From Zygaena filipendulae (Eukaryota > Arthropoda > Insecta > Lepidoptera > Zygaenidae), in the NCBI GenBank assembly GCA_907165275.2, contig OU015675.1, forward strand, positions 1,381,501 to 1,445,500: a stretch of 64,000 nt of DNA, given 5' to 3'. Positions 32,201 through 43,605 of this stretch are shown piece after piece (the first letter of the stretch is position 1; each line of letters opens with the position of its first letter). The notes below the pieces were generated by a model. The model made no database searches. It saw only the letters and a list, made by a program, of their open reading frames with translations, and was not told the origin of the DNA. A program made the translations under genes and the position numbers.

Positions 32201-34270
32201 ACATTTCTCAACGCAAGATTTACTTTCAGGTGTGAGATTAGGATTCAACGCCCAGAATTTCCACTCAAATCGTTAAAATGACAAAAAAAGCTAGAAAAGT
32301 TTGTTTGAAATATAGAGTAGAAACGATGGCACTAAGCTTAAATACATTTCCAAGAAACACCTGTATAAATGATTTTACCTGTCCTTATCCTTCACATACC
32401 CTCCTTTTTTAACAAATCGATCTTTATCACAAGTATTTTATTAGACGTAGTAATGAATGCGTAAAGTTTGATTTGAATAACTCGTTTGGTTAAGTCAACC
32501 TGATGGTAGCGAAAATTTGAATTTTAGGATATTTATAAAGGAGGTAGAGCAGTCTCAAAACTTGACTCCGGGTGATGCCGTGAAACCTAAATGGCTGACA
32601 CACACGCACACACACACATCACATACAACTGCATAATACGTATAATAATATGTCAAGCACTTATTATACGACAGTCGCGAGTTTCTATGAACCACAGTTT
32701 AGAAGTTGCGAGCATACAGCGATAAAAATAACGGCTTTTTTTTAATATTTTTTACTGTAATTATGGTTTTAGCCTTGTTCTTTTCAGTTATATGGACATA
32801 GATAAGCAATAGTGTGTTAACCCACATGGAGAAATTTTGAGTAAATCGTGTTTTAAAATTATAGCGCCATTTTCTGTCAACATTTTTTATGCTCAATATT
32901 TAATTACATACTTAAACAAAGTAATAAGGTAAACACATAATTAAAATACGTTCCCTAACTCTCAATAAATCGTTCTGAATAGGTAACTTAATTTTGGTGG
33001 GTTAGTAAAAGCAATTTCCTAATCTTAGTTTTATTTTTATTGAGGTTATATTTCATCATTCCTTTAAAATATGGTATTAGCTTAATTTCTTCGTGATCTC
33101 AAAGTAGAGATATGATTGTAACACTTCCATACAACGCAACGCTAGCTGCGAGCAACAGCTAGCCTCTACTAACCTCTAAATCCGACATTGTTACCGACAT
33201 AATGGCTTCAGACAAAGCGTCCCTGTCCCGTCGCCGCATCTCAAGATGGACGCACCTAATTGAATCACAATGCTAATCTATCCGCCTCGCTCTGGGCTGA
33301 CCGCAAATCCAAGCCAATCCAATTTAAATCCAATTAGTTTATGCAACAATTGAATTAGGCGATTCACTGTTTTGTGTACTCAATATTTTCAGAAATAGAA
33401 CGAAAGAAATTTTGTAATGCGGCAGCTAATAAATGGCAAAAAATTGAGAGTAAGTGAAATATAGTTTTGTAAGAAAAACGATGATACATTACTAGAGTCG
33501 TTTCAAGAATAGAATGAGGAGTTTTTTTTTAAATACAGGCAGCTATAATGCACGACACATAAAAGAAGAAAGGAAAGAAGAAAGAAGCGAAATATGATTT
33601 TTAAGTAAAACATTGATACAGTAGGTGCTAGAGTCGTATAAGGAATAGAAAGAGGAAATTTTTAAAATAGCAGTAGAAAAGGTGAAAATAATATATAGTC
33701 CTGTAAGTTTTGTATCTTAGTATTTTAGTATTAGGCTTACTAGAGATAAAAGTTATGTTACAACTTTTAAAGTAACTTTTGGCATTCATTCAAATTATAT
33801 CCAAAATAATACAACGTATATAAATCTGAAACTTCCACGGCTACGCCTTGATAAGGTAGTCTACGGATTCGTAGCAATGCCTACGAGAGCTACGAGCGTA
33901 GCGTACCTGGAACATTATTAGTGATTGAAAATGGTAGATAATTTTTTTTGCTATATTTGAAACAGTTACAATTTTCCGCGGTTTTTACTGTTATTGCGCA
34001 AATACAAACTCGAAAGAGCTTAAATGTGCGCTGTAATAACCAACGGTATATTGTAACTTTTATATTGATTAATAAATAAAATAAAAAATACTCGCGAATA
34101 TAACTGATCTTCGTAAAATATTTGATATTTTGCCATTTCAGACATAGAGCATAGAGCAATATTTTTGGGTTTAGTTAAAAAAACATAGTGTTTACCCTAT
34201 TTTACAACATTACATACATTCTCTTATCAAATCTTCTAAATAGAAGATATTTTTTTTTATGTTGGACTAG
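29231..34270. other. AT-rich intergenic stretch, no gene recognised
   Basis: Very AT-rich, with a diverged short interspersed repeat at about 30800-30970, a (CA)n tract near 32600, and a MITE at about 32770-32990. The less AT-rich block at about 33120-33370 looks unique. No supported coding region. Confidence 0.55.
32770..32990 (+). mobile_element. MITE with AGATAAGCAATA...GTTAACCCA end, copy 1 (one end)
   Basis: Shares ATAGATAAGCAATAGTGTGTT, GTCAACATTTTTTATGC and CTCAATAAATCGTTCTGAAT with 37998-38245, in reverse orientation. The second terminus is missing. Confidence 0.65.
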
Positions 34271-34278
34271 TTTGTCCA

Positions 34279-34508
34279 GCGGAGCTAGGATGCGCAACAT
34301 GATATGTTTATCGAAAGAAAGATAAAATTGTCGACATGACAAATATTTGTGGGCGTCTAAGCAAAAAAGTGCAGTAGTGGGGTATTGAGTTAAGACTAGA
34401 TTCGGTTAAACATTTTTTACCACTGGTAGACAAAACGATATATTATGTCGACGAGAATCGATAAAATGGCTCGATAAAATTTTATCATGTTGCGCATCCT
34501 AGCTCCGC
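34279..34508. mobile_element. TIR element with perfect 26-bp inverted ends
   Basis: 34279-34304 starts GCGGAGCTAGGATGCGCAAC and is matched exactly, inverted, by 34483-34508. 230 bp, no ORF. It appears to sit inside an older short interspersed repeat (ACTAGTTTGTCC before, GAATTCCCGGGCG after). Confidence 0.85.
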
Positions 34509-34519
34509 AGAATTCCCGG

Positions 34520-37370
34520 GCGAATATCAAAATTCGTGCTGAAACCACTGGGGCAACAGATATTTGTTGTAGTATAGTTACGACTTACGAGTAATTTCGG
34601 TCTTGGAGTAGAAGATATTCATCCTGATATAAAGAGATCCTGTGGTAATTCCAAAATAACCGCGAGTAAATCCACTAGTGCAATATTATATTCATCACTT
34701 GTATTCATATGTAGGTATAAAATAGGCAAGTAGGTATACATTTTTAAATTCTAGAAACGTTATATAAATGCCACTTGGATAAACAACACAGATACTTTAA
34801 GTAGGTACCTGTACAGGAATACTAAGTCCCAAAGCGCTGGTGTTAGTGTTAGGTTCAATCTAGATTCAGGTTCAAGATCCTAGCTAAGCTAGCCAGCGTT
34901 AGCAAAAAAAGAAAGAATAAATATTTTTGTGCGTGTGGCGTAAAAAAATAAAAATATTTGACACGTTTGACACCTTTTCGTTTTTGTACCTATTTCTATG
35001 TGTTTAGAATTTAGATAGATAGATAACACTTTATTTTACACACCAAAAGAAAATATTTTTCACAGATTTACATAAAATATTTTTTGTTTTGTGTGTTTTA
35101 ACAATTTTTATCAATTTCAGCGAGCCGCCGAATTTGATATGATTATAAAATTAAACCTAAACTATATAAGGTATGTCCTATTACTTTTTCAAAACACTTT
35201 GATTTCAATTATTAAAAATATTAAATTACGACAACAAAGGACGTGGTCACGAAAATTTGTACGTTTCATTGAACGATTATTCGGTATCACGATGACACGA
35301 CGGTACGTTCCTTAGTTTAAAAGCGACAATGGTAATTGATTGTCAACTTGGCCCAGGTGTCTGTTCTGCTGACTCTACGTATGGATACTTGGGTACAGTG
35401 CTATAAAACTGTCAGCAAGCGCACTTTGTGTGGCAGTGCGAAGGCACACTACCCGTGGGATGCCACCACAGAACATAATATTATAGAAGGGGCATCAACT
35501 GTTATTGTGAAAACAATTAAAACCGGTGTCGCCGAGTGATTGCACCTATAGATGAACTAATTTCCCAAGATATACAGAGACGCAAAAACTATTATAATTA
35601 TAAATGCGAATAGAAGTTTACTTGTTTGTTTGTTACCATTTCACAACTTAGCTATTCAACGTATCATCATCAAGTTTCGCATACACGTTATCAGGGGTAC
35701 AGAAACAGAAAATTACACAGGGTTTTTATCCTGGAATTCCCACGGTAACGAAGAAAATCGCAGGGAGCATCCAGTATAAAATGACAATGCAAGTTTTTTC
35801 ATTAGTTTGCTTGCTATGTATAATATAATAATAATATGATAATTTGGCGTCAGACAGCAAACAGCCAAGAATAACGTTCAATTATTTTATCACACAAAAC
35901 TATTCAAAACGCACAAAACGTACGTGACGTAGTTAAAAGCCATTTGATTGCGTTTTTACTTAGCTAATATTTTCAAAATTTACAGTTTTGGTAAATAGTT
36001 ATTAAACCTGCTTTGAATTCCAGCAAAGGCAGTCTTGAGAAAGTTAGAGCGTCTGCTCTAACTTCCTTTACGCCTGCACGGCCTCTCTAGTTAATATATT
36101 TTACTATCCCTGTATATGCGACATAGAAGCCGACACGCTCCGACAAAGCCACCGCCGACCGCGCCCCGTCTGCGGTTTCAATTATTGAAAAAGATATTTA
36201 TCTTTTATCTACATCCAACATTCAACTAAAAGCCTTTGCCGCTTCCCTCCGTTTCTTTGAAGTCTCGCGTGGTTTCGGAATGAATTTTTGAGTAGCTCTT
36301 TGTTTTCGCCTCTCTATCTCTACGAATGGAATAAATTCTTTTTTTTTATTCATTTAAAATAGCTAAAAACCTTTTCGTTAACATAACAGCTATAGAAAAG
36401 ATGCAATAGTAGATTACTGAGCAGACAATTACGTAATATATAGTTGACTGAAATACTAGCGGCGAAGACTTCGAATATTCTTCTGAGCTCACGCCAAATA
36501 GAATTTTGGCAAACATAATATAGAGATGTTAGCACCCCTCATTATAAGCGATGTCTTCATGTTTATACAATTATTTAAATACCAATATATTTATACGGAT
36601 ATGACTATGTAGTAGAACTGTTTTTCCACAAAATAGACTTGCAGTCTGACTTTGAATCGTGCTTAACGTGGTAATATCAAGGTTCAATATCTATTGGACT
36701 TCATTGAATGTGGACAGAATTCTCACATAATGGATCTCTATTTGCTAAAATAATGATTGGTGTTGACTGGTTATAGTGAAAAAAAGGGCTTAAATTATCA
36801 CATTAAAATGACGAAGATACCATTCTCTCTCTCTTTCTGTTTTCTCCCAATGGCTCACCATTAATAGAATTTTGGCACCAATCACAAATCCTATATCGCC
36901 AAATGAATCAGCTCCACGACTCTGGTGATCTTGGTTAACTTTAGGGTGTTCCTTAACTGCGAATTATTTTATAAATGGCACATCTGTCGTTAAGTCATTA
37001 CAAATATATTAGGTATTTAACTAGTCGTTCCCCCACGGTTATACCCGCGTTAATTTCTAAGGTTCCGTGGTAATTCTGGGATAAAAAGGCCTCTATGATA
37101 ATCAAGAATAGTGTAGCTTAGTAGAATTTTTTTTTTTAATAGTATTCGTAATTTTTGAGTTTACCCATTTGAAAAACAAACAAACATACAAAAAAACTTT
37201 TCTTTTCATGATAAGTACTAGTATAGATTAGGAAAACGCCATCCTGCATCCCGTGATTGCTAAAATGAAAGTTAATTTTTATTTTTTGTTATTATTTTAT
37301 TCAACAATAGGTTATTTCACTGTTGTTGGAATGTTGATATCCAATAGATAGCTAAAGATAAGCATAACAT
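34520..37370. other. Intergenic stretch with repeat fragments
   Basis: Reversed short interspersed repeats at about 35600-35776 and a forward one at 37020-37195. The block at about 36000-36310 is less AT-rich and apparently unique. No gene recognised. Confidence 0.5.
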
Positions 37371-37675
37371 AAGCAAAAAAATCAATAAATTTGTTTATAA
37401 AATTAAATAGTTACCTATAAACTGTTTAATTTTGACTATGTATGTCTCTTTCTAAAACGGAATTTCGTATGGTGGTTGTAGGGCGCTACAAGCCGAGTGA
37501 CGTCACTAGGACTGTAGCGCTTTCCTTGTCTAACTTGAACTTTTAGAGAGTCATATTCTGAAAGTACAAAAGATATTTGTAAAAGAATAATGCTATTATA
37601 ATACTAATATAGTATAAAGGTTTATAAAATAATGATAAAAAATAAACATTAAAATTCCCTATTGAACGCGAAGGC
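37310..37675 (-). mobile_element. TGACGTCA-containing element (second family), short copy
   Basis: Reverse-complement match to 47415-48115. Shared segments are AACAGTGAAATA, AAACGGAATTTCGTATGG, GAGTGACGTCACTAGGAC and AATAATAAACATTAAAATTCCCT-like ends. It lacks about 350 bp present in the other copy, so it is a deletion derivative. Confidence 0.65.
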
Positions 37676-37997
37676 TCAGCTCTATATAAATACCTCGTAG
37701 GCCACGCGATAGCTGCGCTGCATTCGCAATGCGCCGCGCCGTTAGATTTACAACCTACGCTGACTAGGCTTACAGCTCTATATAGTTGCTATATTTACTT
37801 AGGCACGTTATCGTAGGTATTGCTGTGAGCCTTTATGTCTGTAAATAACTGCTGGCTCCGGTTCCACTAAAATTTGGAGTTTGCATGGATTTTATGCTTT
37901 CTTTCACCATGTAGATATCACTCATTTCTAAATAAAAAAAGACAATTTTATTTTGTAATTGTAACACTCAGTAATAAAAAGTTTTAAGTTATGGCTT

Positions 37998-38245
37998 TTT
38001 TTATATTTGGACGCAGATAAGCAATAACATGTTAACCCACAAAATGAAGTTATTGATTCAGAACGATTTATTGAGAGTTAGAGAACGTTTTTTAATTATG
38101 TGTTTACCTTATTACATTGTTTAAATATGTAACTAAATATTGCGAATAAAAAATGTTGACACAAAATGGCACTATAATTTTAAAACTTTAATCAAAATTT
38201 CTCCAGTGTTGGTTAACACACTATTGCTTATCTATATCCATTTAT
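37998..38245. mobile_element. MITE with inverted AGATAAGCAATA...GTTAACC ends, copy 2
   Basis: The left end (GCAGATAAGCAATAACATG) and right end (complement ATAGATAAGCAATAGTGTG) are inverted copies. 248 bp, no ORF. Confidence 0.72.
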
Positions 38246-38633
38246 TACTTATAATTTAAATGTAAGTATAGTGTTTTCTTTATTTTTAGACGCGTACTCT
38301 GATTGTTGAATTTTTATTTGTTTTTCTTTTATACCAAATAAATTTTCTTTTTTCTGCCTAATAAATATTATTTTATTTCATTTTTAGTTCATTTTAATTT
38401 CTTGCAAATTTATATATAGATATTAAATACCTAAATTAACACCGTACTCAATATACGAATAATGAAACTCTCATATTAAATTATATCTGAAAACAAAATT
38501 TATATTTGAACTGTAAATATTTATATGAAATGGTTACTTTTAACAAACCTTATGTTACAAAATACCTATGTAACGCAGTTTATCCGCGAGGTATCCCGGC
38601 GCTCTGTTACGTATAGTGGCATTTAGAAACTTC

Positions 38634-38792
38634 CTAGCTGTTCACCGCGGTTTAACCTGCGTTTATTTTGGAGTTCCCGCGGGGATTCCGAGACAAAAAC
38701 TACCTTATATCCTCTGTACCCCTGACAACGTGTATGCAAAATTCCATGTGGATCGGTTGAGCCGTTAAGGAGTGAAAGCGTAACAAACAAAG
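38634..38792 (+). repeat. CTAGCTGT-type short interspersed repeat
   Basis: Starts CTAGCTGTTCACCGCGG and runs through CCTGACAACGTGTATGC to GTAACAAACAAA. Its 3' end is truncated. Confidence 0.7.
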
Positions 38793-39555
38793 TCGTGACG
38801 CAAGTCGCAACCATCAGGCGCTCTTTAACGTGGGGGCATTTATAAGACTACTGCTTATGTAGGTACAGTCGGCCACATAAATCAGTCGCGTCGACACCAC
38901 TCTATCTCGGCGGGTCAATCTAGAAACAATTACCCGAAAAATAGATATTCGCGTCACGCACCGCCCCGTCACGCTATCCTCGCTCCTATGAGATCCTACC
39001 ATGAGTTTTAAAGAAGTGTGAGTTTTCCAACAGTTCGATCTCGTTCGAGTTTGTGTTTGTTTTTTTAAATTAGAAAAAAAAAACATAATTTTTTTCTAGA
39101 CACTATTTCTAAAAGAGCTCTTCTCCTAAAGGAATATAAACTACATTTATTTTATTAAGTACTAGTTGTTCCCCGCGGTTTCACCCACGTTTATTTCTGT
39201 GTTCAGCGGGAAAAAGGTTCTTTCTTTCTTTCTTTTCTTCTAAAAAGGTAAGTACTAACACAAAAACGAACTGCGACACTTATTTACAAAATACAGCCAT
39301 AAAGACGAATTAATATTATTTACTTAGCTCTATGATAATGTTGTAAAATTCAGACTGGCTGAGACAGAAAAAAAAACAAGAAATATTATTTTTTTACAAC
39401 AGATTTTTTTTTTTAGTTTCCTGCAATAACGGTCACATGGCAAATGTGATGCAGAATAAAAATATGTCGACGTGAGGGTAGTTTCGTATAGTTGTCGTAA
39501 CTCGTTCGTTCCCCCGCTCCACTCCATTGCCCGACTCGTCTTTGTTAGAACTTGA

Positions 39556-39589
39556 TATAAACGCGGGTATGCGTAAGCCACGGTTCATT
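39556..39589 (+). promoter_or_regulatory. Candidate core promoter: TATA box plus initiator
   Basis: TATAAA at 39556-39561 is followed by TCATT at 39585-39589. If the A at 39587 is +1, the TATA box starts at -31, the normal spacing for an arthropod TATA/Inr promoter. The sequence upstream is locally GC-richer than the surroundings. Found by eye only. Confidence 0.45.
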
Positions 39590-39709
39590 GTTACTTTGTG
39601 TTCGGTTCAGTGCAGTTATAGTGTCGTATCAATCTAATAGTGATTACGTGTGCTGTGTCATCTAGTTGTTTCCAGAGGTTTGCTTAAGTCGGGAGCACGG
39701 GCAGTGGAG
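39587..39709 (+). other. Candidate 5' noncoding exon
   Basis: A 123-base stretch without any ATG that ends in a strong donor (GAG|GTGAGC at 39710). Together with the promoter-like signal just upstream, it fits the untranslated first exon of a + strand gene. No matching acceptor or coding exon was recognised before the satellite, so the gene body would lie beyond the window. Confidence 0.35.
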
Positions 39710-39957
39710 GTGAGCGTTCATGCATTGTAAAGGGGCCCCATTAAACCTACACCTGGGTCGCAAGTCCCAGGCACTGCTCCGTGTTCCCTACGGATATCTG
39801 GTATGCTGTATTATCTATAACTATGTTGGTGCAATTGCTTATTATAGTTTCATGTTCCTATCATTATTTCCTACAAATATAATAATTGTTTTTACTAATT
39901 CAAAGGCCCATTTTAAAATTGCAAAAGTTACCGTTAGGTTTTTTGGTCCGTATTTGT

Positions 39958-40593
39958 AATAGGGTACTTGCATGAAATTTATTATAAGAAATTGTGTCAA
40001 TATTTCAAAAATAGAGCCTTAGAAAAGCGTTATCGTGAAAGATTTACTAAAAAAATTTCAATAGTTTCCAAAATATTCAACTTTTAATTTTGTGAAACGG
40101 AACGTTGCAACGAAATACCAATCACAGCCAAGCTTAACACATGACGTCACTTTAATTTTTTTAGGAAACATTTACCTCTTTCAGAGAAGGCAAAAGAAAC
40201 TAAGTGCATACAGTCAACACATTTTTTTTTATTTTCTGAAGTTTTTTACTTTAAAATGCATCGGTAACATGCATTTCGATTCTTTACTGGAACTCTTGGA
40301 AGTAAATCGACACAGTTCAACCTTAATTTCGCTTTTGGATATAGAAGTTATCAGTCGGTCAGTGTCACATGACTCTGTCACTACGACAGTGACATTTCTA
40401 TCACAGATTAATAAGGCGTAATTTTGAACTAGTGACGTCATTCCGCGTTTCGGCGGTAAAGTCTAAAGTTGGAACTTTGAGACGCTCTATTTAATTAATT
40501 TATGCATATATATTTTTTCTTTCTTGCATTGTTTAAGTAGGCCATATATCTTTAAAATACACTGAAAAAAAAAATTCATGCAAGTACCCTATT
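39958..40593. mobile_element. TIR element (636 bp) with AATAGGGTACTTGCATGAA ends
   Basis: AATAGGGTACTTGCATGAA at 39958-39976 is exactly inverted at 40575-40593. The TA before GGGTAC and the TA after GTACCC could be a TA target duplication. The interior has TGACGTCA near both ends (40142, 40433) and no recognisable transposase. Confidence 0.8.
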
Positions 40594-41030
40594 GCAACTC
40601 GAGTGTCGGTCACTTATATGTATGTACCTCTACTAAAGTTGATATTAAATATACATTGTTTTACGTTTCGTACTAAAGTTGCGTCAAAGTTTAACAACGA
40701 TAAGAACCCATGGTACGGCTTAGAGAGGTGGTTTAGCTGACACACAGTTATTGTGTAAATATTGACAGACAAAACTCTGTCTTCAGTAATCCTATAAAGA
40801 ATAAGCTGCCAGCCACTGTTACCCGCTGAACATTTGTTATTTATTGTACACACGTTAGCTGGATTTACAACGAAATGCTAGTAACAAACTACTTTGTGAA
40901 CGAAAATGTGGGTTTGGCTGAAAAGAAAAAAAATGTTATTTGTGTTTATATGAGTAGGTATCGAAAACTGTAGAATCTGGAAGAACGTCTTTACGTAAGC
41001 AACGGATGTTACAAAATTTAAATATATACT

Positions 41031-41233
41031 CTAGCTGTGCCCCGCGGTTTCACCCGCAGTAATTTCGGAGTTCCTGTGGGAATTCCGGGATAAAAAGTAC
41101 CTTATGTCCTTTTCTGTACCCCTGACAACGTGCATGCCGAATTTCACCCAAATCCGTTCAGCCGTTTTGCGTGATCGAGTAACAAACATCCAAACATCCA
41201 CACTTTCACATATTATGTATAATATTAGTAGGA
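41031..41233 (+). repeat. Full-length CTAGCTGT-type short interspersed repeat
   Basis: CTAGCTGTGCCCCGCGG to TAATATTAGTAGGAT, close to the consensus and probably a recent copy. Confidence 0.82.
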
Positions 41234-41349
41234 TTTATAATAGAGTACTTCCAGTTGTCAACTAAATTAACTTAAAATTATTCTTAACTTAAAATTTAAA
41301 AAAAAAATTGTGTATTTTTTGTGCTCGATGTGTTTCTATTATTGTGTAT

Positions 41350-41442
41350 GCTTCGTATGTATGTAGATATGTGTGTAATTATGTATGTGTGTGTTTATGT
41401 ATATATGTATGTTTGTATATGTGTATATATGTATGTATGTAT
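41350..41442 (+). repeat. (TATG)n/(TG)n microsatellite, left half
   Basis: Runs of TATGTATG mixed with GTGTGT. It continues after the inserted element at 41892-41945. Confidence 0.85.
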
Positions 41443-41891
41443 ACAGGAATATTTTTTAAGTAGTGCGCAAAAAAATTTTGGTGATTCAGTATCAGTAATA
41501 GAACACATTTCCATTATTTGTTCAAAACTTTTTTATATTTTTTTATCTGGCTTTAAATTAGCAAAATATGGACACTATCTATTCGTAATAATATCAATGG
41601 CCGCGTACGCCGCACGGCGTACGCGGGAGTGTTGCAGTGGGGGTGAACGACCTCGATCAGCTGTCGGTACATTGTAACCCACGTAAATACCTAGCCGAAC
41701 GAGCGCTTCGCGCGCAGCGGTGGCGGCGGCGAATAGAGTAGCCAATAAATCCATTGCAAAGTATACATCTTTCGTTCACGATAACTTTATTTTTTTGTAA
41801 TAAGACTTATCAAAATAAAAAAGGTGTTTATTAAAACTCCTTTAAGTTTAATTTGTAAAATTTTGCGCACTGAATAAAAAATATTCCTGTA
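41443..41891. mobile_element. TIR element inserted in a TATG microsatellite
   Basis: ACAGGAATATTTTTTA with TGCGCAAAA at the left is mirrored by TTTTGCGCACTG with AAAAAATATTCCTGT at the right. Microsatellite lies on both sides. A perfect 12-bp-arm palindrome (CCGCGTACGCCG, CA, CGGCGTACGCGG) lies at 41601-41626. Confidence 0.75.
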
Positions 41892-41945
41892 TGTATGTGT
41901 CTGTGTATATATGTATGTGTGTGCGTATGTATGTATGTGGGTATC
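41892..41945 (+). repeat. (TATG)n/(TG)n microsatellite, right half
   Basis: ATGTATGTGTCTGTG and related units directly after the element's end. Confidence 0.8.
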
Positions 41946-43020
41946 TATATCTACGTGAGTTTTTATCTAAATATATATCGTGAATGCACCGCCAAGTGAG
42001 CTCTCTGTACTACCTGGAGGTTGACTGGCAGAGAATGCCACTGTGGCATTAAGTCCACCTTTTGTACCGTGATGTGTATAAATTTTAAATAAATAAATAA
42101 TATACGTAAGAGTGATAGGTACCTAAATATTAATACATCGGTGTGATGCCCCCTTTCTGACGATACGTATGTTATGTAACACATGCCCGAATAACTCCAG
42201 TAACAATATACAAGAACACATGCTCTGCCTGTTGGAAACTAAGTCTGCGCCAAGTTAGAACAACGAGAGAGGAGAGCCGTAACTATTAATCATAGCATGG
42301 ATGCATGTTATACAGGGTGGCCCGTGAGTGCTGTGCAAAGGTTTCAGTGGCCTTAGAGAATCGACTCATTGCCATGTTTATTAAAATAGAAATAAAAAAC
42401 TATAAGGTCTGTATTTTATGATGTTAGAAAGTCTATACTGGGACTCCACTGAAAATCAGCGCTGTAACTACTACGGTCGTAGCACATTGCTGAGTGGAGT
42501 CCCTTTTAGCATGGCATTGCACCACACTAAAAAGTGTCTGTTGTATGATGTATGTCATAAAAGTTTTTATACAAAAAAGGTTAAAATAAATAAAATGAAA
42601 TGAAAATGAAAAAACACTTAATTGAACACCACAAACAATACAATAAAAAAAAAATTAAGAAACAGAAAGTATTAAGTGGCTCCAAATGGCGGCCTTATCA
42701 CTATAAAGCGATCTCTTCCAGGCTACCGGGCGGAGTATGGAGATATTTGTTACAGAAAAGATATGTGTGTGGTAGGTGGTACAGCAATACAGCAAATTAA
42801 ATTTAAAAAATTGTATTATAAGAAATATTACATGCAATACATAGATAGGTAAAGTGAAGATAATGAAATAAATAAATAAAAACTTAAAAAATATACTAAA
42901 TACATGATGACGCATACAGAAACTGCAATAACTAAGGAACAAGTGACATGAAATATGCGTGAAGACGTGACTTAAAGATGGATTTGGAATCTCTTATAAA
43001 GGGACAATAGGGACGATCTA
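41946..43020. other. Intergenic stretch, no gene recognised
   Basis: No domain or repeat family identified with confidence. The open frames here are short and AT-driven. Confidence 0.5.
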
Positions 43021-43605
43021 TCTTTCAATAGGGACGGGTCGATGTTGGCAGCCTGTGGCGGCCATGTTGTTTTAACGTCGTCTTTCTAACCTATATTTTT
43101 TTATTCAGTTAGTAATGCCAAATCACCATGGCAAGTTACACGGTTGAGCAACACGTCCAAATGTTAAAAATGTATTACCAAAATGAGTGTTCGTTAGTGC
43201 AAACGTTACGTGCATTGCGCCCATTTTACGGCAGACGAGGTGGTCCTTCAAATTGAATTGTGAATTGGCCACCGAGATCCTGCGACTTATCACCTTTAGA
43301 CTTTTTTTTGTGGGGTTTTCTTAAGTCGCAGGTCTATACCAATAAGCCACAATCGACCGATGCCCTTAAAGTCAACATAGCTCAGGCTATCGCTGAAATT
43401 CAACCCGAACTATGCGGCAGAGTTGTTGAACATTGGACAACTCGAATTCGTGCCACCGTGAGAAGCCGCGGCGGACATTTAAACGATGTGATTTTCCACA
43501 CATAATGGCATATATAGCTCTTTCAAATAAAAAAAAAAAATCGTTAAAATCTCACACACGGCCTTTTTTATTTCATGTCAAAATCGACCCGTCCTTATTG
43601 AAAGA
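43021..43605 (+). mobile_element. Mariner-like transposon, internal deletion derivative
   Basis: The ends TCTTTCAATAGGGACGGGTC (43021-43040) and the complement of GACCCGTCCTTATTGAAAGA (to 43605) are inverted with one mismatch. The interior holds the two extremities of a transposase gene with the middle missing, so the element can only be moved in trans. Confidence 0.85.
43128..43505 (+). pseudogene. Transposase remnant (N-terminal HTH and C-terminal end, core deleted)
   Basis: 43128-43256 codes 42 residues (MASYTVEQHVQMLKMYYQNE... GRRGGPSN, then TGA), resembling the first helix-turn-helix of Tc1/mariner-type transposases. After the break, 43260-43505 reads NWPPRSCDLSPLDFFLWGFL and on to the stop, the typical end of the DDE domain with its third acidic residue. 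The first two catalytic acids are absent, so it is inactive. Confidence 0.85.

Noticed and set aside
40092..40441. A 109-codon open frame inside the 636-bp TIR element
   Set aside because: No transposase or other motif; overlapping frame on the other strand; likely chance.
41321..41677. A 118-codon open frame rich in Val, Tyr, Met and Cys
   Set aside because: Produced by reading through the TATG/GTGT microsatellite.
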